DNA from: Bryopsis sp. KO-2023
Lineage: Eukaryota > Chlorophyta > Ulvophyceae > Bryopsidales > Bryopsidaceae
Reading direction: 5' to 3'
DNA: 64,000 bases
NCBI GenBank assembly: GCA_030272585.1
Contig: BSYQ01000011.1
Coordinates: forward strand, 4,402,001 to 4,466,000
Shown: in pieces, positions 34,901 to 48,393 of the stretch
How positions within the stretch are numbered: the stretch's first letter is position 1
Layout of the letters: every line of letters begins with the position of its first letter
Translations under genes and position numbers: made by a program
Notes under the pieces: model-generated
The model's database searches: none
What the model was told of the DNA's origin: nothing
What the model saw: only the letters and a program-made list of their open reading frames with translations

Positions 34901-37900
34901 TACATCTACTACATCTTCACCCTGCACTTGTTCCGTTCGCTTTGCTTTGGAAGGAACACCGCGGCACACGATATTTTGCAGAAAGTGTCAAAGGAGCATG
35001 GTTTGGGTTTGGAGTTCGAGCACTTGACCTCCATAATCAACGACCATTGCCTTCCGTACACCCTCCGGACGGCTGCTCTGAACCTGTCAGTCATACTCTA
35101 TGTGGATGTAGACCCATATCATCCACTCAAGTTTCCTAAAATGACTCGGTTGCTACTGGAGCTTCCAGATGTGAGCTCAACGGTCGTTAAAGGGGAGGAG
35201 GCGTCCTGGCATGGTGAATCAGGGAAAGACGACGCCGAAAACAAGAGGCAAATAAAGCAGCTTGTGGACATCCTTGTTGACATGGTGAAAAGCGCTGTGA
35301 GGAAACCTCAAGGAGGCGGAAGGAAAATGAAGATGACTAGGCAGTTTCGGACGATGAGTGCTAATCCAACAGATTCGACCTCAGAGGCGGTGGGGAGTGG
35401 CAGTGGCACATTCTCGGATGAATCGATGGTTGGACCTCAGAGCGGGACGATCGTTCCGTTCCATGATGAGATGGAGAACCAATACGATGACCTGGACACT
35501 GTGGGTTCACATGCTCTGATGCTTAATGTGTTGACAGCCTTGAGAACGATGTTCACCCTGGGGGTCATCGACTTTAAGAGCAGCCGCACCAAAGACCTGC
35601 TCCTCAGCTTGCAAGTGGTCATGAGGGAAATTGACAAACAATCTGTGGAGGATGAAGACGAGACAATTGTGAACCCCACAGTCATCTCCGTCAAGCAAGA
35701 GGCTGTGAGCCTGTTCAATTTCACCCTGGATATCGAAATGGAGGACACCCTCCTGGAAATATTCAACGGCTTTGTGCAGTACCACAGCAAAATATGGGAC
35801 CCAGACTGTCTGGGGGAAATCGAGGAGGATGACGACATGGATTTGGAGGGGTTTGATATAGAAGAGGAGGAGGACAAGAAGTATGACATGAAGTTGCTGA
35901 AGAAACAAGCGAGCATCAAGGTTTTCCCCACACAGAAAAAGAACAACAGCAAGGATACCTTGGCATCAATAACAGAAAGGCTGATCAAACGATTGAATAC
36001 AGATGGTGCACATGGCTTTGCCATGTTCAAGCTTGATCCGCTGAGATACGGGAAAATGCAAGGACCAGTGATGGATTTGCTGGGGGTGGCTGCCTATGAA
36101 TCACCCGCCTTGCGATCACAAGCCTTCCAGTTAATCGAAAGGCTTCTATCAAAACGAAAGAAAATAATGCATGTCTTGATCAACACCCACATCATCCCTG
36201 ATGAAGACACTGGCATTTTCTACCAAGTGAGCAAGCAGCTCTTGCAGGAATTGAGGTGTTGGTACAGATGGGTGGGAAGTTCGAACAAAGAGAAGAGAAG
36301 CCAGTCATTGACATGTTGCAAAAAGTTTTTGCGAGAATTGACACTGATTTTAACCCCCAACGCCAGGGTGAAAGTCACAGTAGATGGAGGGGAACGTGAG
36401 GTACTCGTCACCACAGGGAAAGCCATGAACTTCCAATCTGTGATGTTTGATGGTGGCGCACACGACGTGATGCTTGCGTTTCTCAAACTGCCAATGAGAA
36501 GGAAAGCTCAGTTCTCTGAAGACGGCTCGGTGAAAATGGACGTCGCCGAAGAACCAGCTCGGCGGGAGCTATTCGGCCACATCTATACTTTCCTCAAGTA
36601 CTTCAACGTGATTTCAACCACAACACATACACTCCCAAACGCCACGAACCAGGAGGCTCTGTTCGAGCATGTGGACTTGTATTTGTCCCACACAGGCATT
36701 CAGCACTTGAATGTCGCGGACACCATATCCTCGTTGTTCATTAAAAACCCAAGCCTGGCATCCAAGATCGGACAAGATGTACTCAGGAAATGTGTGCGAT
36801 TGGTTGTCGAGTTTGGGGAAAAATCGAGCGCCAGGTGGCTTCGGCTGCTGCAGGCGTTAGTTGTGGTCGATGGAAAACCAATAAAAGAAAACCAATCGTT
36901 CGTCCTCCGCCTGGCGGCTCAATTTAAGAAGGAGTTCTGCTCTTTTTTCAATGAAGATGAGGCAGCAAGACAAGAAAGACTGCGGCTGCTCAGAGAAGAA
37001 GAACACTTGAAAAACGTGGAGGAAGGGCCCCACGCAACTGGGAGCAAATTAGGCTATCATAGAGCATGCGTGGAACTCATAGCGGCCTGTTGTGTGGGAA
37101 AAGATACGACGTCTGTGGTGAAGGCCAGCGACTTCCTGAGTTTCCAGGACGTGATGGACGCACTCCTCTTGTACAATGTTGATGGTATCAAACAAGAGAA
37201 CATCAGATTCACCACTGGGGCGTTTTGGCATTTCTTTCAGCTGGTATACTTGGCAACAGACACAGAAAGCACTCGCCGAGCTGTTCGATCGGGAAACAAC
37301 GGCATATGGCTTCCAGAAACCCAAAGATTGGAAACCGAGTCCATGTCGATAACAACAGCCGATGCACATGAAATTGCAGCTTGGGCCGCAGAGCCCTTAC
37401 CCCCAGAGTCATCTTGTCGATGTTTGATGGAAGTCGTTCTTGGCGAACTGCAACAGTCCACAAATGATCCGCAGGATGCACTTTCCAACAGGTGATAAAC
37501 CAACCCTTCGAAATCTGACACGAAGCATCAGGGCCTCTTTTGCTTGAGCATGAGAAAACAACAATTGACAAGAAACACTTGAGATTCGACGTCTTGCTAA
37601 ACGGAACTTCGGTTTTGAATATGAAACGCTCAGGAACTCCGCTACTGCCTTCCTGGCGGACTACGTCTTCCCTGCGCTTCAAGAATACTTCAGGAATCAC
37701 TACCTCCAGCACCTGCCTCATCTGGAGAAATCACACGAACGAACCATGGCGGCATTCGTCGAGGCATTGACGAATTACACAGAAAATCTGTGCCGTTTGC
37801 AAGCATCGAACTTTGGCATCAGGCACGAGAGAGCCGAGGCGGTGCGATCTGCAAAGGAACTTCTCAGCACAATCGCAGAGGTTACTGAATCTGTTGGACT

Positions 37901-40900
37901 CGACGACTACCAGATTGAGAACGAAGAAGGCTCCGTCAGCAAACACTCTGCGGCATCTGCCGTGACTATGAAGTTTGTAGCGAAGCATTGGGGGAGCTTT
38001 TACATGGCAATTGGAAGCAAACTCGGCGTTTCCCTCCTGCCCGTAACTCAGGAGCCCGTTGAAGAGAAAACGATCAAGGATTTCAAGGTAAGGGATCTTA
38101 AAACTGGTAAAAATCATTCCACCATGAAATGGAATGGAACGCCTTCAAACATAAAGTTGGTACTTGACAGGTTTCGCAGGCAAGCCTGTTTTTGACGGCA
38201 AGCATTCTGGCTCAGCCTTGGGGCTCCCGTGTTCCGGGTGTCACTCCCACAATGTACTTCGAGAATGTGGTCGAGAAGCTGGCGGATCTTCTAGCCAATC
38301 ACTATGATGCTCTGCCACCATCAGATGCATTCTTGTGCAAAATGATCCGTGTGCTACGAGCAGCGATACACATTGATGATGGCCAAGCAAACTCATTGCT
38401 CTTTAAGAATAGCTGGCATGATGTCGTCCACAATTCCACACAATCTTTTCCATCCAGAAACGAAGAATTGGCAAAGTGGGCTCAATGCAAGTACAATAGG
38501 CTGGGCGTGACAAAAGCTGCGATCGTCATGATCGGGCACCCAAGGGTTCACATCCAACTCGAGGCCATCAGGCTATTGATCACACTGCTCGAAGGTGGGA
38601 ACCAGGATGTACAGGACGAATTGTATTCGATCCTTTCTTCAGGCAGTCCAGCAAGCTTAAATCTGTTTGTGAACTTCAAGGCAGCCATTCAAAGGTGTGT
38701 GTTATAGTGTCATTTGATCCCTCCTTTGTGGCATCTTCATGTATTGTTTTGTTTTTTTTCTTTTTTTTCTTTCCGCAGATGCTTTCACGCAATCCATACA
38801 AAAAACGTAACCCATCTGTCACCTTTTCACCTTCTTAAAAAGGGGGTAGTTTCATTGAGGTACTTTATTTGGGATCATTTTTTGTCCTAGTGACAATGCA
38901 AATCTTTCGAACTATTGTTTTCCCAACCAATGCCAAGACGCACACAAAACTGTGTTTTCACAGTCGGGTCAGCCAAAATGCACATCGGTCACTGAGGTAA
39001 TTTTGTTCAGGAATGCATCAGGGGTACTTCTTCAGACAGAATATGTGTGCGTGTGTGTGTGTAAAGGTGCGCAATTTACTGTCGAACGCATGGGACCAGG
39101 GCAAATCGTGACCATGGGACTGAAAACGATGGTGGAGAAGAGGATGCTGACGAGGGCGAGCCGTGGGACGAAAGCGAAGACGAGGAAGACGAGTTGTGGG
39201 CAACCAAAGTTATCACCCTCAACAACGCACAGAACGACTTTGCGTTTACAATGGATACGCTAAGATGCATGCAGGTGATAATAAGCAAACGTCAACTGAT
39301 GCGAGTACAACCATTATATTTGGAACCTTTTTTCCAAAGCAATCGAAAGTTACAGTCGCCCCTGGGGCAATGGCAGTTTTTCCGGTTCGGACAAGCTGGA
39401 AATTTATCCATGAGAAAGAGCTGAGAGCTTCGAATTTGAATATGACTGACTTCGATCCTTTTCTTCCAGCTCATGGCCGAGGGCCATCATATGAACAACC
39501 AGAGACTCCTGTGTTCCCAACCTGAAAACTCCGTTAACAACGACATGATAGCAGAAGTGGTTGGGCTGCTTATGTCGATTCAAAACAACATCATGGAGAG
39601 TTTAGCTGCTGGGAACACGGAGAATCCAGAGTTGGCCATTCGCTGTTTGGAGTTCCTGCAAGAAATGGTGCAAGGACCGTGCAAAAGCAATCAAGTGGCC
39701 TTGGCGTTGCACACCAGTTTCCTTCTCGTCTGCAATAGAATGTTTGGGTACATGGAGTACGAGATAGAGGTGCGGTCTCAACGCAAAAGCGATGTTATTC
39801 ATCTGAAGGATTCTTAACGCAGCTTTAATGTGGCATTCTTCGTTCGTTTGATCATTCTAATACGTTCGGGTGTACAGGGAGGGGGCGAACACCTTGGCGA
39901 CATCTCCTTGAAATCAAAAATCAAGGTGTGTTTGCTGCTCGTGCTCTACAGCACACTCGAGGGTGTCACGGAAGCAGAGATCCCTGAAAGAATGATCGAC
40001 GTCCTCGATATGAATACAATACACTGCCAAGTCAAGCATCTTTTTACGTTGCTCGGCCTGGGAACCGAAAAAGGCGGCGTCGCCAACTGCACAACAAAGC
40101 AGTACTTGAAGACTGAGATTCTGCAGCATATGTTCTTTTTGGAGAAGCTCCACACTGGATTGAGTCTTAACGACTCGCGCAGTGAATATTTCGATGACCC
40201 TCTGGGTTTCCTCGTTGAGGAGGAGAACACCCAGAATGGAAAGAAACTTGCAAAATTTATCGATGAAAACCTCGGCACAGTTGAGGTCTTATGGAACGGC
40301 AAGATCGAGCGAGCGTTCTTCGATCTTTCACCAGTGTGCCAAAAGCTGTCTTCGAGTCGGGTGTGGAAACGGGATGCCTATCAAGCTCTACATGACATTT
40401 CACCTGAATCAAGGAGCAACCCTGTCATGAAGGTACCCATGATCTTCTTTCTTCTGAGAACAAAAAACCCTTAAAGCTTTGCAGAGATATAGGTTCAGGC
40501 TGGGGGCCTGCTGCTATGTCAAGACTGTCAATTGAGGTACTGAATCTAGCCCCGTCTAATTTCTGGATGCCCTCAGGGTATCGAGCTGGTAACAGCAATG
40601 GAGAAAATAGTTCTTGAGATCGATTTGGAGTCTCATTTGCTCGAGGGCAGAGGTGCTCTGCTTTTGCCAATCATCAAGCAAAGGGGCGCTCTTCAAGAGT
40701 GTGCTGCATACATCGCCGTAGGAATTCTGATTCTCTTGGGATTGACTTATGGCAAGAACGATGAGGACTGGAAAACACACAGATGGAGCTACTGGATTGT
40801 GTTTGGGTTGTGCATAATTGAGGTCATTTTGAGCGTGTTAGTGTGTCTAATTTTCTATTTTCACGACTTTCAAAAAATGACACTGAATTCTGGGAATAGC

Positions 40901-42290
40901 GGGAAGATAGACTTTGGGATCAAGAGGCTGGAGGGTAGACTGAAGAAATCGTTCGCAATGAGGTGAGCACTTTTGGAACGAGTTGCTACTTCTATCCTGT
41001 TAGCCCACAGACATAGCATTGCAGGAGGTGTCTTGGAGTTTAAAGAAGGGGGGAGGATGCTTTATCGCCCAAGTTTGGTGGTAGTAGGGCTGGATCACTT
41101 TCTTTGAATTTTTTTGGGGGGGTCGATTGGTTTGAATTTGGTTATAATGCTGTTAGATTGGTGAGTTTATTCTTACAATGCCATTGAGCATCTGTGCAAG
41201 TGATTGTTTACTGGTAGACTACTTTGGAGGCTCCACTTCAGATTTGTGTGTTTGTTCCAGCAAGAAGGGGCCAGGCGATAAAACGGACACTAATGAGGAG
41301 TCAGCAGTTGCATTTGGCATTCCTGCGCCACCACTGCCTTCCACCACAGACAAAAACATTTTTCGCTTGGATCGAGTCTTCTTGTTTTTGTCCTTCTGGA
41401 GAACGTGGTACATCCTGGCGCTCTTCTTCGCTACCATCGGCGGCGTTGTGCACTCCCCCTTCTATATGACGTTCCATATCACTTTTTTCTTCGTCGAGTT
41501 TGAAGCTGGAAAAATGATGATGGAAGCTATGTCGAAATCGGGGACGGCGATCCTGAGAACAGCCGTTTTGGGGATACTCTCCATTTTCATGTTCGCCGTG
41601 GTGACTTTCCTCTTGTTCAACGACGCGATGTCCGAAGAAGATATGAAGCCTTGCACAACCTTCTTCCAGTGCGTCGGAGCCCATCTGATTGCTGGCATCT
41701 ATGGTGACATAAGCAGCCTATTTACCGAACATCTTCCTGGGGATGTACCTGACGACGTCAACCAAAATCTGCTGCGCCAACTTCGATCTTTCTTCGTGGT
41801 TTCGTTTTTCATGTTTTGGACATTCATGCTGTCCAACATTTTCACTGGATTGATTGCGGATGCCTTCGGGGCCATTCGTGATGACAAGAACACGGTGCAG
41901 ACTGATTCTGACTCGAGGTGCCTGGTGTGCTCGATTGACCGCTTCACTTTGGACAACTCGGGGAAGGGATTCGAGCATCACACGGAATATGAGCACAATC
42001 CCTTAGCTTACGTCTTCTACCTTCACTATCTACGGAGCACCGCCCCAGATAGATACACTGGTTACGATTCGAGCGTGGCGGCGTGCATCAAGGAAGGGGG
42101 GAACTCTAAAGCGAATTGGTTGCCCATAAATCGAGCCTTTGTACTGGAAAACTTGGGGGACTCTGACAAAGAAGAGCGACACAAGCTGATTAAGAAATTG
42201 GACCACCTGTGGCAAGGTTTAAAGTCAGTGGAGTCGAGGCTGCAAGGACTGGAAGAGAGACGTCCAAGCCAGGAGAAAAACGAGGAATAA
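31905..42290 (+). CDS. ITPR: Inositol trisphosphate receptor calcium channel
   Basis: Twelve exons (31905-32024, 32494-32831, 33016-37491, 37634-38087, 38180-38694, 38779-38859, 38964-38996, 39067-39274, 39470-39769, 39878-40432, 40577-40962, 41261-42290) give 2,831 residues, close to animal IP3 receptors. The N-terminal ligand-binding trefoil starts VVKFGDSIVLNC and includes FEIRQRYQYSSKKAYTREL. MIR repeats follow (VIQLRHTRSNKYLTI), then the RIH and RIH-associated helical domains (LITLLEGGNQDVQDEL), the LMAEGHHMNNQRL and FLQEMVQGPCKSNQ blocks, about six membrane helices, the pore, and a C-terminal C-x2-C...H-x4-H knot (CLVC, HHTEYEH). The channel releases calcium from the ER or vacuole on IP3 binding. 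The selectivity filter reads AGIYGD, not the animal GGGVGD. Exons 6-8 (38779-39274) are a poorly conserved acidic loop and least certain. Exon 3 is a 4.5-kb unbroken coding block. Confidence 0.95.
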
Positions 42291-43354
42291 CATACAAACT
42301 TGTACTGTTCTGGAGCGCACATTGGAAAAACGTTTTCTGATTATGGGACAGGATTCTTTTCAAATTTTTGTTGGTAGGCTTACTTGAACGATGATTCATT
42401 GGGAATTCAAAGCCCAAATGTATAACAATTGTTTTTAATCTACGATTATTCGACATCCAGAGTTTTCGTGTGTTGCAACAGGGGACTTCAAGATCCACAC
42501 ACACACACAAATATCACTCATACAACGTATAGCCTAGTGATCTCACCCTATCTCTGACATTCCTCTCTCAACCGTCTCACCTACCAGTGAGTCATCAGAC
42601 TTGCACAAGGTTTCGCGTTTCTCGTGGCCCAACAGTTTCTTTTAAGAACAGCTTAATATTCTAATACAAGCTTGTATCTCCCAATTTTCATCCAAACTAT
42701 TGTATCTCCTCTCATAAAGATACCCAACAGCATTCTTTGTCTCGTGTTTTTACTGAAAATGATGAGAGGCTTAGCTTGGATGATGAACTTTGGGGGGCCA
42801 GAAAGTTTTCTGGAGGCAAAAAAGCATAAACACTTATATTAATTGGTCCCGTTCACCACTTGTGGGGAAGAAATCCGGTGAAGGATAGGCGCTCAAAGGC
42901 ATAATAACGCACCACTAATAACCAGCCACGTTCGGAACACCAAGCAGTCCCAATTATCTGGAAAAAGGTCTGAAAAAGGAAACAAAATGAAGACAAAAGA
43001 GAGATCGTACATTAAGAACAATAAAAGCCAAAAGGCTACTCGAGATCCTGGAGAAAAGATTTCCCCCCCAGAATCCGACTGCGCTCACACTTTCTCACCT
43101 CCTTACACACGGTATCATGAGTGTACTGGGGGAATGCTCTGTGGCCACGAGACTCGTTTTGGGCCGAACGAATTAATCCTGCAACCGCTCAAAACCATGT
43201 GGTTGAATATGGGCCGTTTGTCTTGATGTTTCGCGAGAATGGTAATCGCGGCCACAATCGGGCTGTGATCACTGGCCACACACAAACGGGAGGTGGAGAG
43301 CTTGGCACGAGGCTAGTATATCCTTGCACAAGCAAGACCTCTGTGCAAGAAACC
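42291..43354. other. Intergenic region, no gene seen
   Basis: 1.06 kb between tandem genes, holding the IP3 receptor 3' UTR, a short CA tract near 42495 and the presumed promoter of the first CAP gene. No open frame with protein-like features was found. Confidence 0.5.
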
Positions 43355-46300
43355 ATGAGGAGCCTGAAACCGACGCTGTGCGCCTTGCTATTGGGGGCTT
43401 GCTTGCTGGTGATCGCAGGTTCGGGAAACCAGGGAGTGCTGGTGGTTACGGAAAAGAAGGGAGTTTGATATAAGAAACACAGATATCAGCCGGTCACTTC
43501 GTCGCAGGCGAAGATGCGAGGAGCGATCAGCAGAAATCCTTTGGACTTTCAGGTGGTCTGGAGGCCACCGCTGTCAACTCCCGTAGTTTGACCCAGCGAG
43601 GTGGTGTTGCGAGGAGGGCAGGGCGCGGAACAGGTACGCGACGTACATTTGTGCAACGCCCAGTATGGATACGTCGCATGCTTTCGGAACGGTTACGCAT
43701 CCGTTCTTGAAGAATCTGAAATTGCGAACCGGCGAATCGTTTCTTGATCGGTTGGAAATGTTCAAAATATCCGTCTCCACGAATTTGGCAGCATGTGCTC
43801 ATATCCCAATCCAACTAATCATTGAACCTGTGGCCAGAGACCAAATCCTCCAAGTCATGGAGCTGGGTGAAGTTTCAGGATATATTCAAGGATGATCTGC
43901 GCTGAACAAAAGTTCAGAGGATATTGATTCCACTTGGATGTAGCTCTTGGACAGCAGGTCCATGCCTCTACAGTCTGTCTGTTAAAGTAGTGGTAGAAGC
44001 AACAGAAATCGACACGTAGAGAGAACCTTCTCGAAAAACTCAGCCACATGTCATTTGGATGACTCGTGGATGGCAGCATGAACTGAAGAACTGCATGTGA
44101 AATGATATGCGAGGACATGAAAATATGTTTCTGCCTTGCAGTGCCTGGAAGAGCAGCGTTTGGTGCTAACCAATCTCCACCCCCACCACCTCTCACTTCC
44201 CGTCTGGGGTCTAATGGTAAGAACCGTCAAGTGGTGATGTTGGATGTACTTGGGGCCGCAAGAGCTGCAAGCCATGCTTATTTTGCGCTGCACATAGAAA
44301 GATATCATCAGTGATGGGCTCTCATCAATTGTGCATCAGTAGTCACTGCATGCAGCTGCACTTCATCTGACAGGGAGTTGAACCTTTTCTCAGGGAGAGT
44401 ATCAACCGCCTCATCAAAGATGTGACTGATTTTGCGGTGCTTCTTTCCTTGTTTGTTTGTGATGGCATTTGTCTGATGTGTCCACTTTTCTACAGAAACT
44501 GGTCCAGGTCAAAATGGATTCCGGCAGAATTTGACAGGAGCGGGCAGAACAGGTGAGACTGCTCTGGAAGGATATGGCTCACCAACCCTACACAAGGAAT
44601 ACCGATAACTTCCACTAGTTCTTGGAAATCCGTGACAAGCAATCTTCATCAAGGGGATCAGCACCAAGTGCCTCTCATGTGAACAGGTTAGAACTTGGCA
44701 TTTGTATTGTTTCCCACAAGTGAGTTGGTATGGTGATGAAAGCTGTTTGAGCTGCTTATTACAGACACGCGATCTGGGCAAAAACGCCATACCTAATGTG
44801 ATGAACACTGTGTGGCCTTGACAAGAACAAACTTCGATGAGACTAATTTCTTGCTGTAGGTGATCAACGCCAACAGCTATTGCCAGGACAAAATGGGCAG
44901 CAAGGACAGCAAACCCAGCAGGGACGGCGAGGCCAGCAGAGACAGGGACAGGGAGGCCTACAGGCACAGCGAGGCCAGCTGGGACAGAGAGGACAGCAGG
45001 GACAGAGAGGACAGCAGGGACAGAGAGGCCAGTTGGGACAGAGAGGACAACGGGGACAGGGAGGCCTATTGGGACAGGGAGGCCTACTGGGACAGGGAGG
45101 CCTATTGGGACAGGGAGGCCTCCTGGGACAGGGAGGTCTATTGGGACAGGGAGGCCTACTGGGACAGGGAAGCCTATTGGGACAGGGAGGCCTACTGGGC
45201 CAGATACAACAGAGGCAGTCCATCAATTCACAAACAACCCAGTCGTCTCCTCCGCCTCCCTTGCCAACACCTCCATCTCCCCTCACTTCCTCTCCCCCAC
45301 CACCACTGGGTCCTCCTCCACCACCTTCAACTCCTCCTCCGTCAACATCTACTACACCTGCTTCCCAACCCTTTGCTAGTCCCCCTCCACCACCACCACC
45401 AGACACTCCTCCCCAGACATCTTCTCCTTTGCCGCCATCACCACCACCGAGTGCATCACCACCTCTGCCATTATCAAGTACATCTTCTCCTCCACCATCG
45501 AGTCCATCGCCACCTCTGCCAACACCACCGAGTACATCTTCTCCCCCACCATTGAGTCCATCTCCTCCTCCACCGGTGGTACCACCGAGTTCATTGCCAC
45601 CTGTGCCACCACCACCAAGTCCATCTCCAAAGATGGATCCCCCGCCACCTCTAAACCCGTCTCCTCCTCCACCTGCTCCACTGCTGCAGTCTCCCGTCCC
45701 TCCTCCTCCACCACCACCTCTACCATCAACATCGCGTACATCTTCTCCTCCTCCATCGAGTACATCTTCTCCCCCACCATCGAGTCCAACTCCCCCTCCA
45801 CCGTCCAGTTCATCTCATCCTCCACCATCGAGTCCATCGTCACCTCTGCCAACACCACCGAGTACATCTTCTCCCCCACCATTGAGTCCATCTCCTCCTC
45901 CACCATCCAGTTCATCGCCACCTCTGTCATCACCATCGAGTCCATCTCCCCCGCCACCACCACCGAGTTTATTGCCACCTGCGCCACCTCCATCTCCTCC
46001 ACCTCCGGAACTGGATCCCCCGCCACCTTTAAGCCCGTCTCCTCCTCCACCTGCTCCACCGACGCAGTCTCCCGTCCCTCCTCCACCACCACCACCTCTG
46101 CCATCAACATCGAGTACATCTTCTCTACTACCCTCGAGTCTATCTCCCCCTCCGCCATCCAGTTCACCTTCTCCGCCCCCACCGAGTCCATTGCCACCTG
46201 CGCCACCACCATCGAGTGCATCTCCCCCTCCGCCACCACAGAGTTCATCCCCTCTACCACCATCGAGTACATCTTCTCTACTACCATCGAGTCTGTCTCC

Positions 46301-48393
46301 CCCTCCGCCATCCAGTTCACCTTCTCCGCCCCCACCGAGTCCACCGCCACCTGCGCCACCACCATCGAGTGCATCACCCCCTCCACCACCATCGAGTGCA
46401 TCACCCCCTCCGCCACCACAGAGTCCATCCCCTCCACCACCATCGAGTTCATCTCCACCTGTGCCACCGCCATCCAGTCCATCTCCTCCCCCACCATCCA
46501 GTTCATCTCCTCCTCCGTCATCGAGTTCATATCCTCCTCCACCATCCAGTTCTTCTCCTTCACCACCACCAAGCTCATATCCTCCACCTGCACCACCACC
46601 ATCGAGTCCTTCTGCTGCAACGCCAGCTCCTCCGCCTGCAACGCCAGGTTCCCCTCCTGCCACCCCAGCTCCTCCTCCTGCAACGCTAGCCCCTCCTCCT
46701 GTAACGCCAGCTCCTCCTCCTGCAACTCCAGCCCCTCCTCCTACAACGCCTGTTCCTCCACTTGCAACCCCAGCTCCTCCTCCTGCGACGCCAGTCCCTC
46801 CACCTGCAACGCCAGCTCCTCCACCTGCTACCCCAGCTTCTCCCCCTCCTGCAACGCCAGCCCCTCCTCCTGCCACCCCAGCTTCTCCCCCTTCTGCAAC
46901 GCCAGCTCCACCTCCACCTGCGACGCCTGCTCCTACTCCTCCTGCAACGCCAGCTCCACCTCCACCTGCGACGCCTGCTCCTCCCCCTCCAGCAACCCCA
47001 GCTCCTCCCCCTCCTGCAACGCCAGCTCCTCCCCCTCCTGCAACGCCAGCTCCACCTCCACCTGCGACGCCTGCTCCTACTCCTCCTGCAACGCCAGCTC
47101 CACCTCCACCTGCGACGCCTGCTCCTCCTCCTCCTGCTACTCCTGCTCCTCCTCCTCCTGCAACGCCAGCTCCTCCCCCTCCTGCAACGCCAGCTCCACC
47201 TCCACCTGCGACGCCTGCTCCTACTCCTCCTGCAACGCCAGCTCCACCTCCACCTGCGATGCCTGCTCCTCCCCCTCCAGCAACCCCAGCTCCTCCCCCT
47301 CCTGCAACGCCAGCTCCTCCCCCTCCTGCAACCCCAGCTCCACCTCCACCTGCGACACCAGCTCCTCCTCCTCCAGCAACCCCAGGTCCACCTCCTCCCG
47401 CGACGCCTGCTCCACCCCCTCCAGCAACCCCAGCTCCTCCCCCTCCTACAACGCCAGCTCCACCTCCACCTGCGACACCAACTCCTCCTCCTCCAGCAAC
47501 CCCAGGTCCACCTCCTCCCGCGACGCCTGCTCCACCCCCTCCAGTAACCCCAGCTCCTCCCCCTCCTGTAACGCCGGCTCCACCACCACCTGCGACCCCC
47601 GCTCCTCCTCCTCCAGTAACCCCAGCTCCTCCTCCACCTGCAACCCCAGCTCCTCCATCTTGTAAGTTTTGATTTCCATTGCTCTCAGCGATTTTTGTTA
47701 TGTAAAGTGTGATGTCTCAAGTGAACAGGAGTTTTGAAGCAAAAAAAAGAACTAGTGCTTCTGCTATCTGAAGTTATTATTGACTTCTCATCTCTCTGCA
47801 GTGTCAAATTTTGATACGAGGATCCTGGTGGAGCACAATCGCCTACGGGATCTTCATTGTTCGCCTCCACTACAGTGGGACCAGTCCCTCGCTGATAAAG
47901 CCAGATCGTGTGCTGGCCCAGGCACCTGCCCATTCAAACATTGTGGGCCTCAAGAGAATATTTATAAAGCATCGTTCACCAACGTCCCAGAAAGTGTAGT
48001 CCAGTTGTGGTACAATGAGCTCCCGTAAGTGGCAAAGATTCATCATTCACTTTCTCTTGTTTTGTACCAGCTTGACGTTAACTTAGTGTTCGTCAACAAC
48101 GTTTCTCAAATCTGCTGAAGCACTATTTGATATTTGATCGAGCGCCTGGGTCAGCCGTGGTGGTGTTCTTATATCTCTGTTTCTTTGCTTCCAGACTCTA
48201 TGATTTCGACGCCCCTGGTACTGTCTTTGCTTCGTTCCATTTTACCCAAGTTGTTTGGAGGGCTGCTACAAGGGTTGGCTGTGCTGTAGTTGATTGTAAC
48301 ACTGGTGACCAGATCACCCAGTGCGACTATGATGCAGGCAACCTTTTGGGGAGCTTTGAGCAGAATGTATTGCCACTCACATGCACCCCCTAA
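43355..48393 (+). CDS. CAP/PR-1 protein with a very long polyproline stalk
   Basis: Six exons (43355-43418, 44142-44216, 44496-44552, 44860-47661, 47802-48024, 48195-48393) join in phase to 1,139 residues. Order: signal peptide (MRSLKPTLCALLLGACLLVIA); a short Pro-containing spacer; a Gly/Gln region of GQRGQQ-type repeats and eight GGLLGQ units; about 820 residues of proline-rich sequence, first PPPSS/PSPPPP, then octapeptides APPPPATP; and a C-terminal CAP domain (EHNRLRDLHC, ENIYKA, HFTQVVWRAATRVGCAVVDC). The stalk resembles hydroxyproline-rich wall glycoproteins, so it is likely secreted, hydroxylated and O-glycosylated. CAP domains bind sterols or lipids, or act as defence proteins; the ligand here is unknown. 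The conserved His and Glu positions are present. All early introns are phase 1. Confidence 0.88.
45054..45201 (+). repeat. 18-nt tandem array encoding GGLLGQ
   Basis: Eight near-identical 18-nt units encode Gly-Gly-Leu-Leu-Gly-Gln (one reads GSLLGQ) in the fourth exon of the first CAP gene. It follows a looser region of GQ-rich repeats from 44890 and precedes the polyproline stalk. Confidence 0.85.
46612..47655 (+). repeat. 24-nt tandem array encoding APPPPATP, with higher-order repeats
   Basis: Some forty 24-nt units encode Ala-Pro4-Ala-Thr-Pro, with PTPP, SPPP and VTP variants. Larger periods are visible. The variant string TCCTACTCCTCC recurs at 46931, 47075 and 47219, exactly 144 nt apart, and 47341-47460 is repeated almost unchanged at 47461-47580. 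Recent unequal exchange is the simplest explanation. Confidence 0.85.

Noticed and set aside
43665..43895. 76-residue frame before the first CAP stalk
   Set aside because: It lies in intron 1 of the CAP gene; the phase-1 exon at 44142-44216 accounts for the coding sequence better.
45376..46876. Very long minus-strand open frames (up to 450 codons)
   Set aside because: They mirror the proline-rich stalk exon, consist only of repeats, lack a domain or signal peptide, and the plus-strand frame is fixed by splice phase and the CAP domain.
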